Shown: positions 16,148 to 24,378, numbered from the stretch's first letter. The stretch is DNA of 28,413 nt from an uncultured Desulfovibrio sp. (GCA_900553065.1 USBZ01000024.1:1-28413), one strand, 5' to 3'. Notes: generated by a model not told the origin, from the sequence alone. A program made the numbers and translations.

Positions 16148-19045
16148 CTATTGGAACTTATGAGCGGTCCAAGCGTCCAGACCACGTTCGGGATGAGGAT
16201 GCGTACCGGTGCGCCAGTATTCCTGCAGAGCGGAGCGTTCCATGAGGGACGCGCGCAGGAAGCCTTCGATGGTGCCGTTCACGCCCATGAGCACGTCGAT
16301 GTTGTTGCGCGGCTGGAAGGCCAGGTTGGCGCTCTTGAACACGCGCTTGCGGTAGTTGGTTTCGATGTGCCAGGCGTGGATCATTTCACCGTCGAAGCTG
16401 TCGATCACGATGCTGAACTGCGGCTTGCCGTCGGCCATGAGAGGACCGTCGAAGCGGGGATGTTCCTTGTCCAGAATGATGGGTTCGGGGTTGTCCAGCA
16501 GCACTTCGTTGAGCTGGTAGCAGTGACCGCACACGTCGGGACGAACCATGAAGCGGGGATCGCCTTCGTAGGGCGTATCGCTTTCCAGCTTCTTCAGGTT
16601 GATGTAGGTGTAGAAGGCGGCCTTGCCCTTTTCAAAGGGCGTCTTCACGTCCACTTCGGCGAGAATCTTGTTCTTGCCTTCGTCGAACTGGAACTGCAGG
16701 GAGTTCACCACGCGCTGATGCTGAGGCAGGAAGGCGCGGGTTTCTTCGGTGAGAGGTCCGAGGGTTCTGGTTTCCACCAGGGAACCGTCGTTTCTGCGCA
16801 GCTCGATGGTGGAGGTGCCGGCGGCTTCGTCGAAGCTGACGAGCTTCAGGGTGTGGTTCTTGCCGACGGCGGTTTCTTCGCCGGGAGCAAGCAGGGCGCG
16901 CACGGGCTTGTCGTAGGTGTACTCAACGCTCTGGATGGCGGGAGTGCCGAAGCTCTTCACGCGCACATAGGTTTCGCCCACGAATTCGGGTTCGATCCAG
17001 GTGGCGCCTTCCGCAAAGCGGTCGTGCAGATAGTAGCGGTCGCCCTGTTCGCGGCTGAGGCCCTGAGCGAGTTCGAAGGGAGCGCCGAAGTTGTTGCCGG
17101 AGTACTTCACCACGTTGATCTGCGCCATGGGTCTGTCGTCGAGCAGATGGCTTTCGGTGAAGCGCAGCACCTTGTTGTTCACGCCGAGAGGCTGATCCTG
17201 CCAGTAGATGGGATGCATGTTGCCGTCGGGCTGCACGCGCCAGAAGTCGATGTCGAAGTTGCGGCGCGTGAAGGTGGTGGACTCGAAGGTGGCGATGTAG
17301 GCGCGGCGGCCCAGCATGTAGAAGGTTTCGCCGTTCAGCGCGCGCACGTTGCGGGCGTTGCGGGAGGTGTAGAACAGGCCGGACGGCGGAATCACGATGC
17401 GGTTGTTCTTCCAGTCCACATAGCTGCCGCGGATGACGAGGCCTTCGGAGGAGGTGAGTCTTTCGCCGCGGCGGTTGGTCACCTGTTCACGTCCGAAACC
17501 GCGCATCAGGCCGCCGAAGGGAGCGGTGGGATCCGGAGAATGGAAGGCCATGTTGGGCATGACGTTCGGGAAGGAGGTGAAGTGGGAACCCTGCACCTCG
17601 GTGCCGAAGTCGGGCATGGCGAGACGGTTGAGGAAGCTGTCTTCCAGCACGGAAATGAAGGTGGGCGTGCGGCCGATGAAACAGTCGATGTCCTTGCGGC
17701 CCTTTTCCGTGAAGGCCAGGTTGTCGGTGCGCTGGAAGAAGGCGTCGCGCAGATAGTAGCTCTTCACGCGGCTGCCGTCGATTTCGTCGGCAACAAGGCG
17801 GAAGGCCGGGCGGTTCCAGAAGTCGGAGTACTTCACCGGGCCGTCGAAGCTGTCGTTGGAAGCGTCGAGCGTGAAGGGCTCGGCGTTTTCCAGGGTCAGG
17901 CGCTGCAGCTTGCCGGTGAGCAGGCTGGCTTCCAGACCGACCTTGTAGCGGGGATCCAGCGGCCAGGCTTCGCCGTTCTTCACGGTGATGAGGTCGCGGT
18001 AGATCACGAAGCTGAGCAGACCGTCCTGCCAGTCGTGCGGCTGTTCCGTGGACCACGGCACGAAGTCGGAATGACGCAGGTATTCGGGCTGCACGGCGAT
18101 TTCAATGCGCATGTCCTCGCCGGGAACGGTGAGGCTGTAGCTGTCCTTGTCGCCGTCGGAATCCTTGTAGCCCTGCGAGCTGACGGGACGGATCAGCTTT
18201 TCGGCAAGCACGTTGCTGCCGCTGAAGTCGGTGACGCGAACAAGGAAACCGTCGCTCTGGCGGAAGGCGTAGATGCGCTTGGTTCCGTAGAGACGGTATT
18301 CTTCCTGTCTGAGGTCCAGCACCACGGGGCGGGAAAGCGAGAAGGTCGCTTCCTTGATCACGGGATAGGAAAGCGAGGTGAAGGTGGCCTTTTCAAAGTC
18401 GTGATCCTTCACTTCAAAGCGGCTCGCGCCGTATTCAAACACGGGATCAAGGAAGAATTCGTCCAGCTGTTCCACGTCGCCTTCCATGTGGCTGCGGTCG
18501 GGCAGATCCTTGATGGCGGGGAACTTGGAGGATACGGAAAATTCCATCGGCCAGTGGCCGGAAGGCGCAATGAGCGCCATCTGGATGTAGGGCAGGTCGT
18601 AGTGGTCGGTGGCGTAGTCGAACCACAGGCGGTAACCGGCGTCGTCCACGAGGACTTTTTCACCCTTCTTGAGGGAAACGTTCTTCACGGTGCGCACGGT
18701 CTGCACGGTATCCACAAGATAGGCGTGCTCGCCGAGAATAAGGAAGGGATCCCGCTTGAAGGGGGCGGCATCCTGTTCCGTCTCGGAAATGTAGCAGAGA
18801 CCGCCCGCAGGAACGACAGCCTTGCCGTCCTTCACGGAGCTCTGACGCACGAGCACGGCTTCGGACAGGTCGCGCTGCTGGCCGTACTGATTTTTAAAGC
18901 TCTTCTGACGAAGACCTCCGAGATCGGGAATGAAGGGCATGTCGCCCGCCGGGGCAAGGCCATGCGGACTTTCCGCGGCCGGGGCGCCGGAAAAGAGAAG
19001 GCACAGCATGAATGCGGCGGCGCCGGAAACGAGAAGTTTGTTCAT
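16148..19045 (-). CDS. Large exported protein of unknown function with an internal duplication, 965 aa
   Basis: I do not recognise the family. A signal peptide (MNKLLVSGAAAFMLCLLFSGAPAAES, cleavage about residue 24) sends it to the periplasm. The rest consists of two diverged copies of one module, about residues 60-475 and 530-935. SEAVLVRQSSVKDGKAVVPAGGLCYIS matches SEGLVIRGSYVDWKNNRIVIPPSGLFYTS, and ILGEHAYLVDTV matches MLGRRAYIATFE. DPRYKVGLEASLLTGKLQRL-TLENAEPFTLD matches DPRFMVRPDVCGHCYQLNEVLLDNPEPIILD, and SFDGPV/DNLAF match RFDGPL/ANLAF. Only the second copy has CGHC (839-842), the motif of disulfide isomerases, though no thioredoxin fold is evident. The start is set by AAGGAAG before the ATG and by the signal peptide. 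It heads the transporter operon behind a sigma54-type promoter. Many short beta-rich segments suggest a beta structure. Confidence 0.85.
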   Translation of the reverse strand: MNKLLVSGAAAFMLCLLFSGAPAAESPHGLAPAGDMPFIPDLGGLRQKSFKNQYGQQRDLSEAVLVRQSSVKDGKAVVPAGGLCYISETEQDAAPFKRDPFLILGEHAYLVDTVQTVRTVKNVSLKKGEKVLVDDAGYRLWFDYATDHYDLPYIQMALIAPSGHWPMEFSVSSKFPAIKDLPDRSHMEGDVEQLDEFFLDPVFEYGASRFEVKDHDFEKATFTSLSYPVIKEATFSLSRPVVLDLRQEEYRLYGTKRIYAFRQSDGFLVRVTDFSGSNVLAEKLIRPVSSQGYKDSDGDKDSYSLTVPGEDMRIEIAVQPEYLRHSDFVPWSTEQPHDWQDGLLSFVIYRDLITVKNGEAWPLDPRYKVGLEASLLTGKLQRLTLENAEPFTLDASNDSFDGPVKYSDFWNRPAFRLVADEIDGSRVKSYYLRDAFFQRTDNLAFTEKGRKDIDCFIGRTPTFISVLEDSFLNRLAMPDFGTEVQGSHFTSFPNVMPNMAFHSPDPTAPFGGLMRGFGREQVTNRRGERLTSSEGLVIRGSYVDWKNNRIVIPPSGLFYTSRNARNVRALNGETFYMLGRRAYIATFESTTFTRRNFDIDFWRVQPDGNMHPIYWQDQPLGVNNKVLRFTESHLLDDRPMAQINVVKYSGNNFGAPFELAQGLSREQGDRYYLHDRFAEGATWIEPEFVGETYVRVKSFGTPAIQSVEYTYDKPVRALLAPGEETAVGKNHTLKLVSFDEAAGTSTIELRRNDGSLVETRTLGPLTEETRAFLPQHQRVVNSLQFQFDEGKNKILAEVDVKTPFEKGKAAFYTYINLKKLESDTPYEGDPRFMVRPDVCGHCYQLNEVLLDNPEPIILDKEHPRFDGPLMADGKPQFSIVIDSFDGEMIHAWHIETNYRKRVFKSANLAFQPRNNIDVLMGVNGTIEGFLRASLMERSALQEYWRTGTHPHPERGLDAWTAHKFQ

Positions 19046-19151
19046 TAAAACTTCCTTATGGTTGAATGGTCTGGCCGAAAAAGGAGGATTTCCCGGACAG
19101 CACGGAAGCGTGCGCCGAACCGGACAGGGAAATCCCGCCATACAGGCACTA

Positions 19152-19167
19152 TGCAGGAATCGTTCCA
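19152..19167 (-). promoter_or_regulatory. Sigma54 (-24/-12) promoter of the 965-aa/YeiH operon
   Basis: The minus strand reads TGGAACGATTCCTGCA against the consensus TGGCACG-N4-TTGCA. GG and GC are separated by exactly 10 bases and only two other positions differ. The predicted start near 19141 gives a leader of about 95 nt to the ATG at 19045. Confidence 0.85.
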
Positions 19168-19172
19168 AAAAC

Positions 19173-19187
19173 ATCATTAACAATGAT
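19173..19187. promoter_or_regulatory. Perfect inverted repeat next to the -24 element
   Basis: ATCATT (19173-19178), AAC, AATGAT (19182-19187) lies 6 bp upstream of the -24 element. It is too close to be a normal enhancer for an NtrC-type protein. A second regulator or a bending protein such as IHF could bind here; the IHF match is imperfect. Confidence 0.4.
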
Positions 19188-19242
19188 TGCGGAATATTAT
19201 AGCGATGAAAGCCGGAAACGATACGCTGCAGCTGCGGCGAAA

Positions 19243-19262
19243 ATGTGCGGTTTTCTGCACAT
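19243..19262. promoter_or_regulatory. Candidate enhancer (UAS1) for the NtrC-type regulator
   Basis: ATGTGC-GGTTTTCT-GCACAT is a perfect 6-8-6 inverted repeat centred 87 bp upstream of the -24 GG of the 965-aa operon. Similar TGTGC-N8-G(C/T)AC sites occur at the same distance before two other sigma54-type promoters in the window. It lies in the divergent region, 112 bp before the regulator gene. Confidence 0.75.
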
Positions 19263-19272
19263 GAAATGAAAG

Positions 19273-19292
19273 CTGTGCCCCTGTCCGCGCAT
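19273..19292. promoter_or_regulatory. Second candidate enhancer (UAS2)
   Basis: TGTGC-CCCTGTCC-GCGCA repeats the UAS1 layout with one mismatch in the right arm. The two centres are 30 bp apart, about three helical turns, so paired dimers would bind on the same face of the DNA. It lies just upstream of the regulator's own sigma70 promoter and could also affect it. Confidence 0.6.
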
Positions 19293-19313
19293 ATCATGAA
19301 AAGAGAGTTTTTC

Positions 19314-19342
19314 TTTACCTGAGCGGGCCTTGCCGTTATGAT
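19314..19342 (+). promoter_or_regulatory. Sigma70 promoter of the response-regulator gene
   Basis: TTTACC (19314-19319) is followed after exactly 17 bases by TATGAT (19337-19342), matching four and five of six consensus bases. The start near 19349 leaves about 25 nt to the chosen ATG. It also argues against using the ATG at 19338, which would lie within the -10. Confidence 0.65.
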
Positions 19343-19373
19343 CTCCTCCGCAATACGCTGCAGGGTAAATTAT

Positions 19374-20768
19374 ATGAGTGAGAGCAGAAAAAGCGGTTAT
19401 CATATTCTGGTTGTGGATGATGATCCGGAATGGCATGAAATTCTGGCCCTTCTTTTTGCGCGCAAGGGCTGGAAAACGGAAACCGCCCTTTCCGGAGAAA
19501 GAGCGCTGGCCCGGATTGCCTCCGGCGGTCTGGACGTGGTGATCTGCGACCTTTCCATGCCCGGCATGAGCGGTCTTGAAGTGCTGCGCCTGGTCCGGGC
19601 CATGAACGATCAGCTGCCCTTCATCATGATGACGGGCGTGGGTTCCATTGAAAGCGCCGTGGAAGCCGTACAGCTCGGAGCCTACAGTTATCTCACCAAG
19701 CCCGTGAACAACGCCGAGCTGGCCTCTCTGGTGCAGCGCGCCGCCGAACACGCCCGGCTGCACAGTCAGCTTCAGACCGGCCTGCGCGAAGAGCGTCCGC
19801 AGGTCTCCATGATCTACAACAGCCCTTCCATGAAGCAGGTGCTCAAGACCATAGGCAAGGTGGCCAGCACCAGCGTTCCCATTCTCATCACCGGCGAAAC
19901 GGGCACGGGCAAGAGCCGTCTGGCGGAATACATCCACAGAGTGAGCGCGCTCAGGGACAAGCCCTTTCTCACCATCGACTGCGCGGCTCTTCCGGAATCC
20001 CTTCTGGAAAGCGAACTTTTCGGGCACATGAAGGGCGCCTTCACCGGGGCGGTGAACAGTCGTCGCGGTCTTCTGGAGGAAGCGCAGGGCGGAACCATCT
20101 TTCTGGACGAGATCGGGGAGCTTTCGCCTTCCACGCAGGCCAAGCTGCTGCGCGCCATTCAGGAGCACGAGATCCGTCCCGTAGGCAGCAACAAGAGCGT
20201 CAGCATCGACGTGCGCTTCATTGCCGCCACGCACCGCCGCCTGGAAGAAGACGTGAAGACCGGGCGCTTCCGCGAGGACCTCTTCTATCGCCTCTCCGTC
20301 ATTCCGCTCTATCTTCCGCCGCTTCGGGAGCGGCGCGAGGATCTTGCAGCCCTCATAGGCTTCTTCATCAACCGCTTCAATGAGCGTTACGGCCGCAACG
20401 TCACGCAGATCAGCCCCGCGGCCATGAACATTCTCTACAATCAGCCGTGGAAGGGAAACATACGGGAGCTGGAAAACGTGCTGGAGAGAGCCTTTCTGCT
20501 TACGGAAGGCGACAAGCTCATGCCCGAATCGCTGGGCATGCTCGTGGACAGCGCGCACTATTCTCTTCCTGTTGCGGTGGAGCAGGGCGTGCAGGAAACG
20601 CCTCTTTCCCTTTCCGATGCCGTGCGCAATGCGGAAATTCAGGCGCTGCAGCAGGCGCTGGCTCTGTGCAACGGAAATAAGACGCAGGCGGCCGAACTTC
20701 TCGGCATCGGTCGACGGACGCTTTACGACAAGCTGGAGCAGTTCGGTCTGATGGACAGAAAGGCCTAG
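19374..20768 (+). CDS. Sigma54-dependent response regulator, NtrC family
   Basis: The 464-residue protein has three domains. The receiver domain (about 8-125) has the acidic pocket DDD (15-17), phospho-acceptor Asp59 in VICDLSMPG and Lys109 in YLTKP. The AAA+ domain (about 143-380) has Walker A GETGTGKS (174-181), the sigma54-contacting GAFTGA (221-226) and Walker B GGTIFLDE. The C-terminal Fis-type DNA-binding helix-turn-helix is NGNKTQAAELLGIGRRTLYDKLEQFGL. When phosphorylated, such proteins bind enhancer DNA and open sigma54 promoters. No sensor kinase is present in the window. It is divergent from the 965-aa/YeiH operon and convergent with ASST1, and three sigma54-type promoters with similar enhancers lie around it. 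It is therefore the likely master regulator of this region. AGGG precedes the ATG. Confidence 0.95.
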   Translation: MSESRKSGYHILVVDDDPEWHEILALLFARKGWKTETALSGERALARIASGGLDVVICDLSMPGMSGLEVLRLVRAMNDQLPFIMMTGVGSIESAVEAVQLGAYSYLTKPVNNAELASLVQRAAEHARLHSQLQTGLREERPQVSMIYNSPSMKQVLKTIGKVASTSVPILITGETGTGKSRLAEYIHRVSALRDKPFLTIDCAALPESLLESELFGHMKGAFTGAVNSRRGLLEEAQGGTIFLDEIGELSPSTQAKLLRAIQEHEIRPVGSNKSVSIDVRFIAATHRRLEEDVKTGRFREDLFYRLSVIPLYLPPLRERREDLAALIGFFINRFNERYGRNVTQISPAAMNILYNQPWKGNIRELENVLERAFLLTEGDKLMPESLGMLVDSAHYSLPVAVEQGVQETPLSLSDAVRNAEIQALQQALALCNGNKTQAAELLGIGRRTLYDKLEQFGLMDRKA

Positions 20769-20807
20769 CGGTAGAGCGGAACCGGCACGGAATGACAGAA
20801 AAGAAAA

Positions 20808-20848
20808 ACAGGGCGGCTTTTTTGGAAAAGCCGCCCTGTCTGTTTTTC
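20808..20848 (+). terminator. Terminator of the response-regulator gene
   Basis: ACAGGGCGGCTTTT (20808-20821) pairs perfectly with AAAAGCCGCCCTGT (20826-20839), followed by CTGTTTTTCC. The other strand also ends in T-rich sequence, so it may act in both directions. Confidence 0.9.
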
Positions 20849-20859
20849 CGCAACGGCGG

Positions 20860-20897
20860 AAAGAAAAAAAGCGGGCCGCCCTTGTTGAGCGGCCCGC
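20860..20897 (-). terminator. Terminator of ASST1
   Basis: On the minus strand GCGGGCCGC (20897 to 20889) pairs with GCGGCCCGC (20879 to 20871) and is followed by seven T residues (plus-strand A run ending at 20870). With the regulator terminator it separates the two convergent genes. Confidence 0.88.
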
Positions 20898-20951
20898 GGA
20901 AAAGGCGTTCACGCCTTCGGAAAGCAGGAGAGGCTCCCGAAGGCATGACGA

Positions 20952-22535
20952 TTAATAGTTGTGCATGGAGGTGACGCCTTCTTCTTCCAGGTCTTCCATG
21001 TCGTCTTCAGGCAGCTGCGTCTGGGCAGTGGTGAGAGAGGCCTTGGACACGTCGCCCTGCATGCCCGTGACGGGATATTCACCCTTGACGTTGGGAATCT
21101 GGAACAGACCGTTCACCGGGGGCACCACGGCGGTTTCTTCGGCATGCTTGGCCTGAGGCACCCAGTTGTAGGGCACGCGGTAGGCGCGGAAGAGAATGCC
21201 GTTGTTTTCATCGGCATAGGGAGACAGATATTCCCAGACCATTTCGTAGTCGCTGGTGATTTCAAACACGCGGCTCATGTCGCCTTCGGTAATGAGGGTG
21301 TTGCCGTTGGGCAGGCGCTGAGCGTAGCTCACGAAGGGACTGAAGAACTTGAAGTCCATGTGGCCGAGCAGACCGGTGTGATTCTTGTGCCAGTCGTATT
21401 CCCACACGATTTCCTTGGTCACGGGATTGAATTCCACCACGCGGCTGTAGGGGCGCTGAACATTGTGGAAGCCGGAAACAGGACGATCGGGAGTCGGTTC
21501 GCCGTAGCCGCCGAGACCGCCGTTGTCGAAGAAGAGAATGTTGCCGGCGCCGGGCAGGCCCTTGGGAATGATATGCACGCCGTGAGCGCCCACGATCTGG
21601 CCGACCTTGAAGTCGTCGGTGCCGGGGGCGAAGTTCGGGCCGAGTCTCCACACCACCTTGCCGGTGGCGCGTTCGACGATGCACATCATGTTGGCGTCGC
21701 GGCTGTTGATGATGATGTTGTCCGGATGGAAGCGCTTGTCGCCGGAGTCATACCACTTGTTCGGGCCGAGGTAGCTTGCGCAGTTGATGTGCATCCAGTC
21801 GTAGCCCGCGCCGGGCTTGATCTTGGTGCCGTGGCGGCCGGCGGCTCTGTTGTCGGAGGGCGGGAAGCTGTTCATGGCCTTGAAGGACGCGTCCGTGAAG
21901 CCGAATTCGTCCAGATGATCGGAAATCTTCCAGCTCCAGATGACCTTTCCGGAAGCGTCCACTTCCAGAAGCACGTCGGAAACCAGCTGAATGGAAGGAT
22001 GAACACGGGCGATCTTTTCATTGATGTGGCTGAGCACGAGGGTCGTTTCCGCCACGTCGGGAAGGTTCTTCGCTTCCGAGGGGGTGTAGTAAACCGCGGT
22101 GTCCTTGCGCTGATAGTCGTGATGCTGACGGGCGATGGGCGTTTTGCCGTCCTTCTGCGGCTGACCGGGAATGGCGGCCACGTCCTGCCAGTCTCTGAAT
22201 TCCCAGAGCTTCTTGCCGTCGAAGTCGAGCGTGATGACGGAAGTCTTGTCCTGCTGTCCGTCCTTCCAGGTTTCGCCGCTGGTCATGAGACGGCCGCCGG
22301 GAAGAATCTTGTTGGGCATGCCGTCCTTGCTGTTCCAGCGCTTCACCAGATTGCCGTTCATGTCCACAAGGTTGGCCGAGCCGGCAAGAATGGTGTAGCC
22401 GTTCCAGGCCTTGTCCGGGTTGTAGTAGGTGACGCCGGTGGGGTAGGTCGTCGGAATGGCGTAGGATGCGGCCGGCATGAAGCAGGCAAGGCCCAGCGCC
22501 AGAAGAAGGTTGGAGGAAAGCTGTTTAACCCTCAT
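20952..22535 (-). CDS. Periplasmic aryl-sulfate sulfotransferase ASST1 (subfamily A)
   Basis: The 527-residue protein has a signal peptide (MRVKQLSSNLLLALGLACFMPAASYA, cleavage about 26) and a beta-propeller ASST body. ASSTs move a sulfuryl group from a phenolic sulfate ester to another phenol without PAPS, through a sulfurylated histidine. Expected active-site stretches are ARQHHDYQ, DWMHINCASYLGPNKWYDSGD, GAHGVHII and YSRVVEFNP; repeated blades end in VWRL, VWEY and VFEI. It shares PNKWYD-GD-RFHPDNII with ASST4, which sets subfamily A apart from ASST2/3. It ends in an acidic tail (PEDDMEDLEEEG) absent from the other three. The start is set by GAGG and the signal peptide; the frame opens 30 codons earlier without support. 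No sigma54-type promoter is found upstream, and the ASST2 terminator isolates it. Confidence 0.88.
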   Translation of the reverse strand: MRVKQLSSNLLLALGLACFMPAASYAIPTTYPTGVTYYNPDKAWNGYTILAGSANLVDMNGNLVKRWNSKDGMPNKILPGGRLMTSGETWKDGQQDKTSVITLDFDGKKLWEFRDWQDVAAIPGQPQKDGKTPIARQHHDYQRKDTAVYYTPSEAKNLPDVAETTLVLSHINEKIARVHPSIQLVSDVLLEVDASGKVIWSWKISDHLDEFGFTDASFKAMNSFPPSDNRAAGRHGTKIKPGAGYDWMHINCASYLGPNKWYDSGDKRFHPDNIIINSRDANMMCIVERATGKVVWRLGPNFAPGTDDFKVGQIVGAHGVHIIPKGLPGAGNILFFDNGGLGGYGEPTPDRPVSGFHNVQRPYSRVVEFNPVTKEIVWEYDWHKNHTGLLGHMDFKFFSPFVSYAQRLPNGNTLITEGDMSRVFEITSDYEMVWEYLSPYADENNGILFRAYRVPYNWVPQAKHAEETAVVPPVNGLFQIPNVKGEYPVTGMQGDVSKASLTTAQTQLPEDDMEDLEEEGVTSMHNY

Positions 22536-22785
22536 GAACACCTCACAGTGGTTGAAAGTGAAAAGGTGAATTGACCGAGTTTGTTGTAGCGTGAGACTGT
22601 GTCGGAATCTGTCCCGGTTCTTCATGAATCGTCAGAAAGAGCGGGTAAGATTGTTATGAGATGACGGCATTTTTCTCGCTCCGGGAGTCTTCCGGAAAGA
22701 AGGCGGCGACAGGTGCGTCATGCCTGGCATGGCGGATGAGCCGGAAGCCGTTTCTTCCGTTGTCCCTGCGCGGAAAAGGACGCGA

Positions 22786-22820
22786 CAAAACCACCTGCAG
22801 TCTCTGCAGGTGGTTTTGTG
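22786..22820 (-). terminator. Terminator of ASST2
   Basis: CAAAACCACCTGCAG (from 22786) pairs with CTGCAGGTGGTTTTG (to about 22818) around a 3-base loop. The perfect 15-bp stem includes four A-T pairs at its base, so it ends in TTTT on either strand and may be bidirectional. It lies just after the ASST2 stop. Confidence 0.85.
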
Positions 22821-22828
22821 TCGGACGG

Positions 22829-24238
22829 TTACTTCTTCAGCGTGCTTTTGTAGAGGAAGGCCTTGTCGAAGAGCTCATACCACTTGGGAGCGTCGGGGAA
22901 CACGACGATCTTGTGGGAGAGATCCTTGCCCTTGAGACCGGGATAGTCGGCCGTGTAGCGGAAGGCACGATGCACCATGTTGAACGTGGCGTTGATGTCT
23001 TCGATACCCTGCGGATCGGGAATGGCTTCAACTTCGCTCATCATGGGTCTGGCTTCGCCCTTGCGGACGAAGGGGCTTATGTATTCCCACACGACTTCCT
23101 TGTCCTTGGTCACTTCAAAGATGTGACCGTTGGCGGTGGAGGTGATGAGGGTGTTGCCGTTGGGCAGGTGCTGGGTGGAACCCTGATAGGCGCTGTAGAA
23201 GGAGTTCAGGTTCTTGGCGGCGTATTCCCATTCGATCTTGTTGGTCTTGATGTCGACGACCACGGCACGGGAACGGTTGGCCTGAGGACGCTGCCAGCCG
23301 TTGTCGAACAGAGCGACCTTGTCGTTGCCGAGCCAGGTGGCGTCGTGGTTGCCGAACAGAATCTGACTGCCGTCGCTGCAGAAGCTGGGCATGGCGCCTT
23401 CGCCGTGGTTGGAGGGATTGCCGAAGCGCCAGACCACCTTGCCGCTCTTGTCGTGGTTGACGATGAAGACTTCGCCGAAGTTGCGGGAGCTGATGAGCAC
23501 CTGATTGGTTTCGGGATTGTAGCGGACGCTGTTGATGTGCATCCAGTCGGAGTCGCCGTAGTAGTTCTTGATGGGCAGACGGTAGTTGATGTCGAACTGA
23601 TCCTTGCCCGTTCCGATGTGATCCCAGGCATGCCAGGACCAGACTTCATTGCCCTGAGGATCGACTTCCACGATGTAGTCGGCCCACAGACCGTCGTAGT
23701 TGGGCTTGTGACCGGTGTCGGTGCCGGGCTTGGGCAGCGTGCCGGGCTTGCGGCCCTTGGCAACGGCTTCGTCATAGGTCTTGTGTTCCCATGCCACGAT
23801 GAGGGTGTTGCCGTCGGGCATGCGGTCGAAGGCGTGATGGCTCAGCTGCTTGTCGTTGTAAATTTTGTGTTCCCATACCACATTGCCGTCCCAGTCGATT
23901 TCCTGGACACAGCCGGCCATGCCGCCGAAGGGAACTTTGTTGTCGTAGCGCAGGCCGCGGAGCAGATTGCCGTTGGGCAGAAGTTCCGCATACAGACCGG
24001 GACGACCGGCGGTCTTCCATTCGTGGACGATATTGCCTTCCATGTCCAGCAGGTAGGAGGTAGTGCCCATCATGGGGGAGATCAGCGTGTAGCCGTCCTG
24101 GGCCTTGGCCTTGTCGTACACCAGCACCCCGGTAGGGGTAGACATGACTTCCACTGCGCAGGAGGTCTGGGGATGTGCCAGTACACCTGCTCCGAGGAGC
24201 AGGACTGCAGCCAGGGAGGAGGCAATGAATCTGTTCAT
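22829..24238 (-). CDS. Periplasmic aryl-sulfate sulfotransferase ASST2 (subfamily B)
   Basis: The 469-residue protein has a signal peptide (MNRFIASSLAAVLLLGAGVLAHPQTSCA) and the ASST propeller. Active-site-like stretches are LSHHAFDRMPDGNTLIVAWEHKTY, DWMHINSVRYNPETNQVLISSRNFGEVFIVNH, GNHDATWLGNDKVALFDNG and NRSRAVVVD. It shares the NPETN-SR block and the HH-MP-GN segment with ASST3 and lacks the PNKWYD block of ASST1/4, which puts it in subfamily B. The start is set by AAGGA and the signal peptide. It lies 140 bp downstream of ASST3 on the same strand with only a T-poor hairpin between, so the two are probably one transcript from the sigma54-type promoter at 26156. The acceptor and donor phenols cannot be predicted. 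Confidence 0.88.
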   Translation of the reverse strand: MNRFIASSLAAVLLLGAGVLAHPQTSCAVEVMSTPTGVLVYDKAKAQDGYTLISPMMGTTSYLLDMEGNIVHEWKTAGRPGLYAELLPNGNLLRGLRYDNKVPFGGMAGCVQEIDWDGNVVWEHKIYNDKQLSHHAFDRMPDGNTLIVAWEHKTYDEAVAKGRKPGTLPKPGTDTGHKPNYDGLWADYIVEVDPQGNEVWSWHAWDHIGTGKDQFDINYRLPIKNYYGDSDWMHINSVRYNPETNQVLISSRNFGEVFIVNHDKSGKVVWRFGNPSNHGEGAMPSFCSDGSQILFGNHDATWLGNDKVALFDNGWQRPQANRSRAVVVDIKTNKIEWEYAAKNLNSFYSAYQGSTQHLPNGNTLITSTANGHIFEVTKDKEVVWEYISPFVRKGEARPMMSEVEAIPDPQGIEDINATFNMVHRAFRYTADYPGLKGKDLSHKIVVFPDAPKWYELFDKAFLYKSTLKK

Positions 24239-24327
24239 GAGATCATCCTTGTTAAAGGTTTCGGGGTTGTTTTTCATGACCGTACTTCAGTCATGGCATT
24301 CACTGGAGCGTCAGTTGTCTGCACAAC

Positions 24328-24358
24328 GGTCCCGGGCTTGAACAGAAAGCCCGGGACC
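24328..24358 (-). other. Strong T-poor hairpin between ASST3 and ASST2
   Basis: GGTCCCGGGCTT (24328-24339) pairs perfectly with AAGCCCGGGACC (24347-24358). The minus strand continues CGTTGTGC with no T run, so it may partly stop transcription or protect the 3' end of the ASST3 message. It could set the ratio of the two products. Confidence 0.6.
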
Positions 24359-24378
24359 TCTGGAAGGAGTGGAGGAGG

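Noticed and set aside
16151..19048. 965-codon plus-strand open frame opposite the duplicated exported protein
   Set aside because: It is the exact shadow of the minus-strand gene; only the minus strand has a signal peptide, ribosome binding site, promoter and sensible internal repeats.
19197..20912. 571-codon minus-strand frame opposite the response regulator
   Set aside because: The plus strand encodes a complete NtrC-type protein with all motifs; the antisense frame has none.
22767..22784. TGCGC-GGAAAAGG-ACGCG as a possible enhancer for ASST1
   Set aside because: The layout resembles the other sites, but the arms differ and no GG-N10-GC promoter lies about 85 bp downstream; it also abuts the ASST2 terminator.
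24316..24327. GTTGT-CTGC-ACAAC inverted repeat between ASST3 and ASST2
   Set aside because: It contains CTGCACA like the enhancer, but the spacer is 4 rather than 8 and no sigma54-type element is properly spaced.
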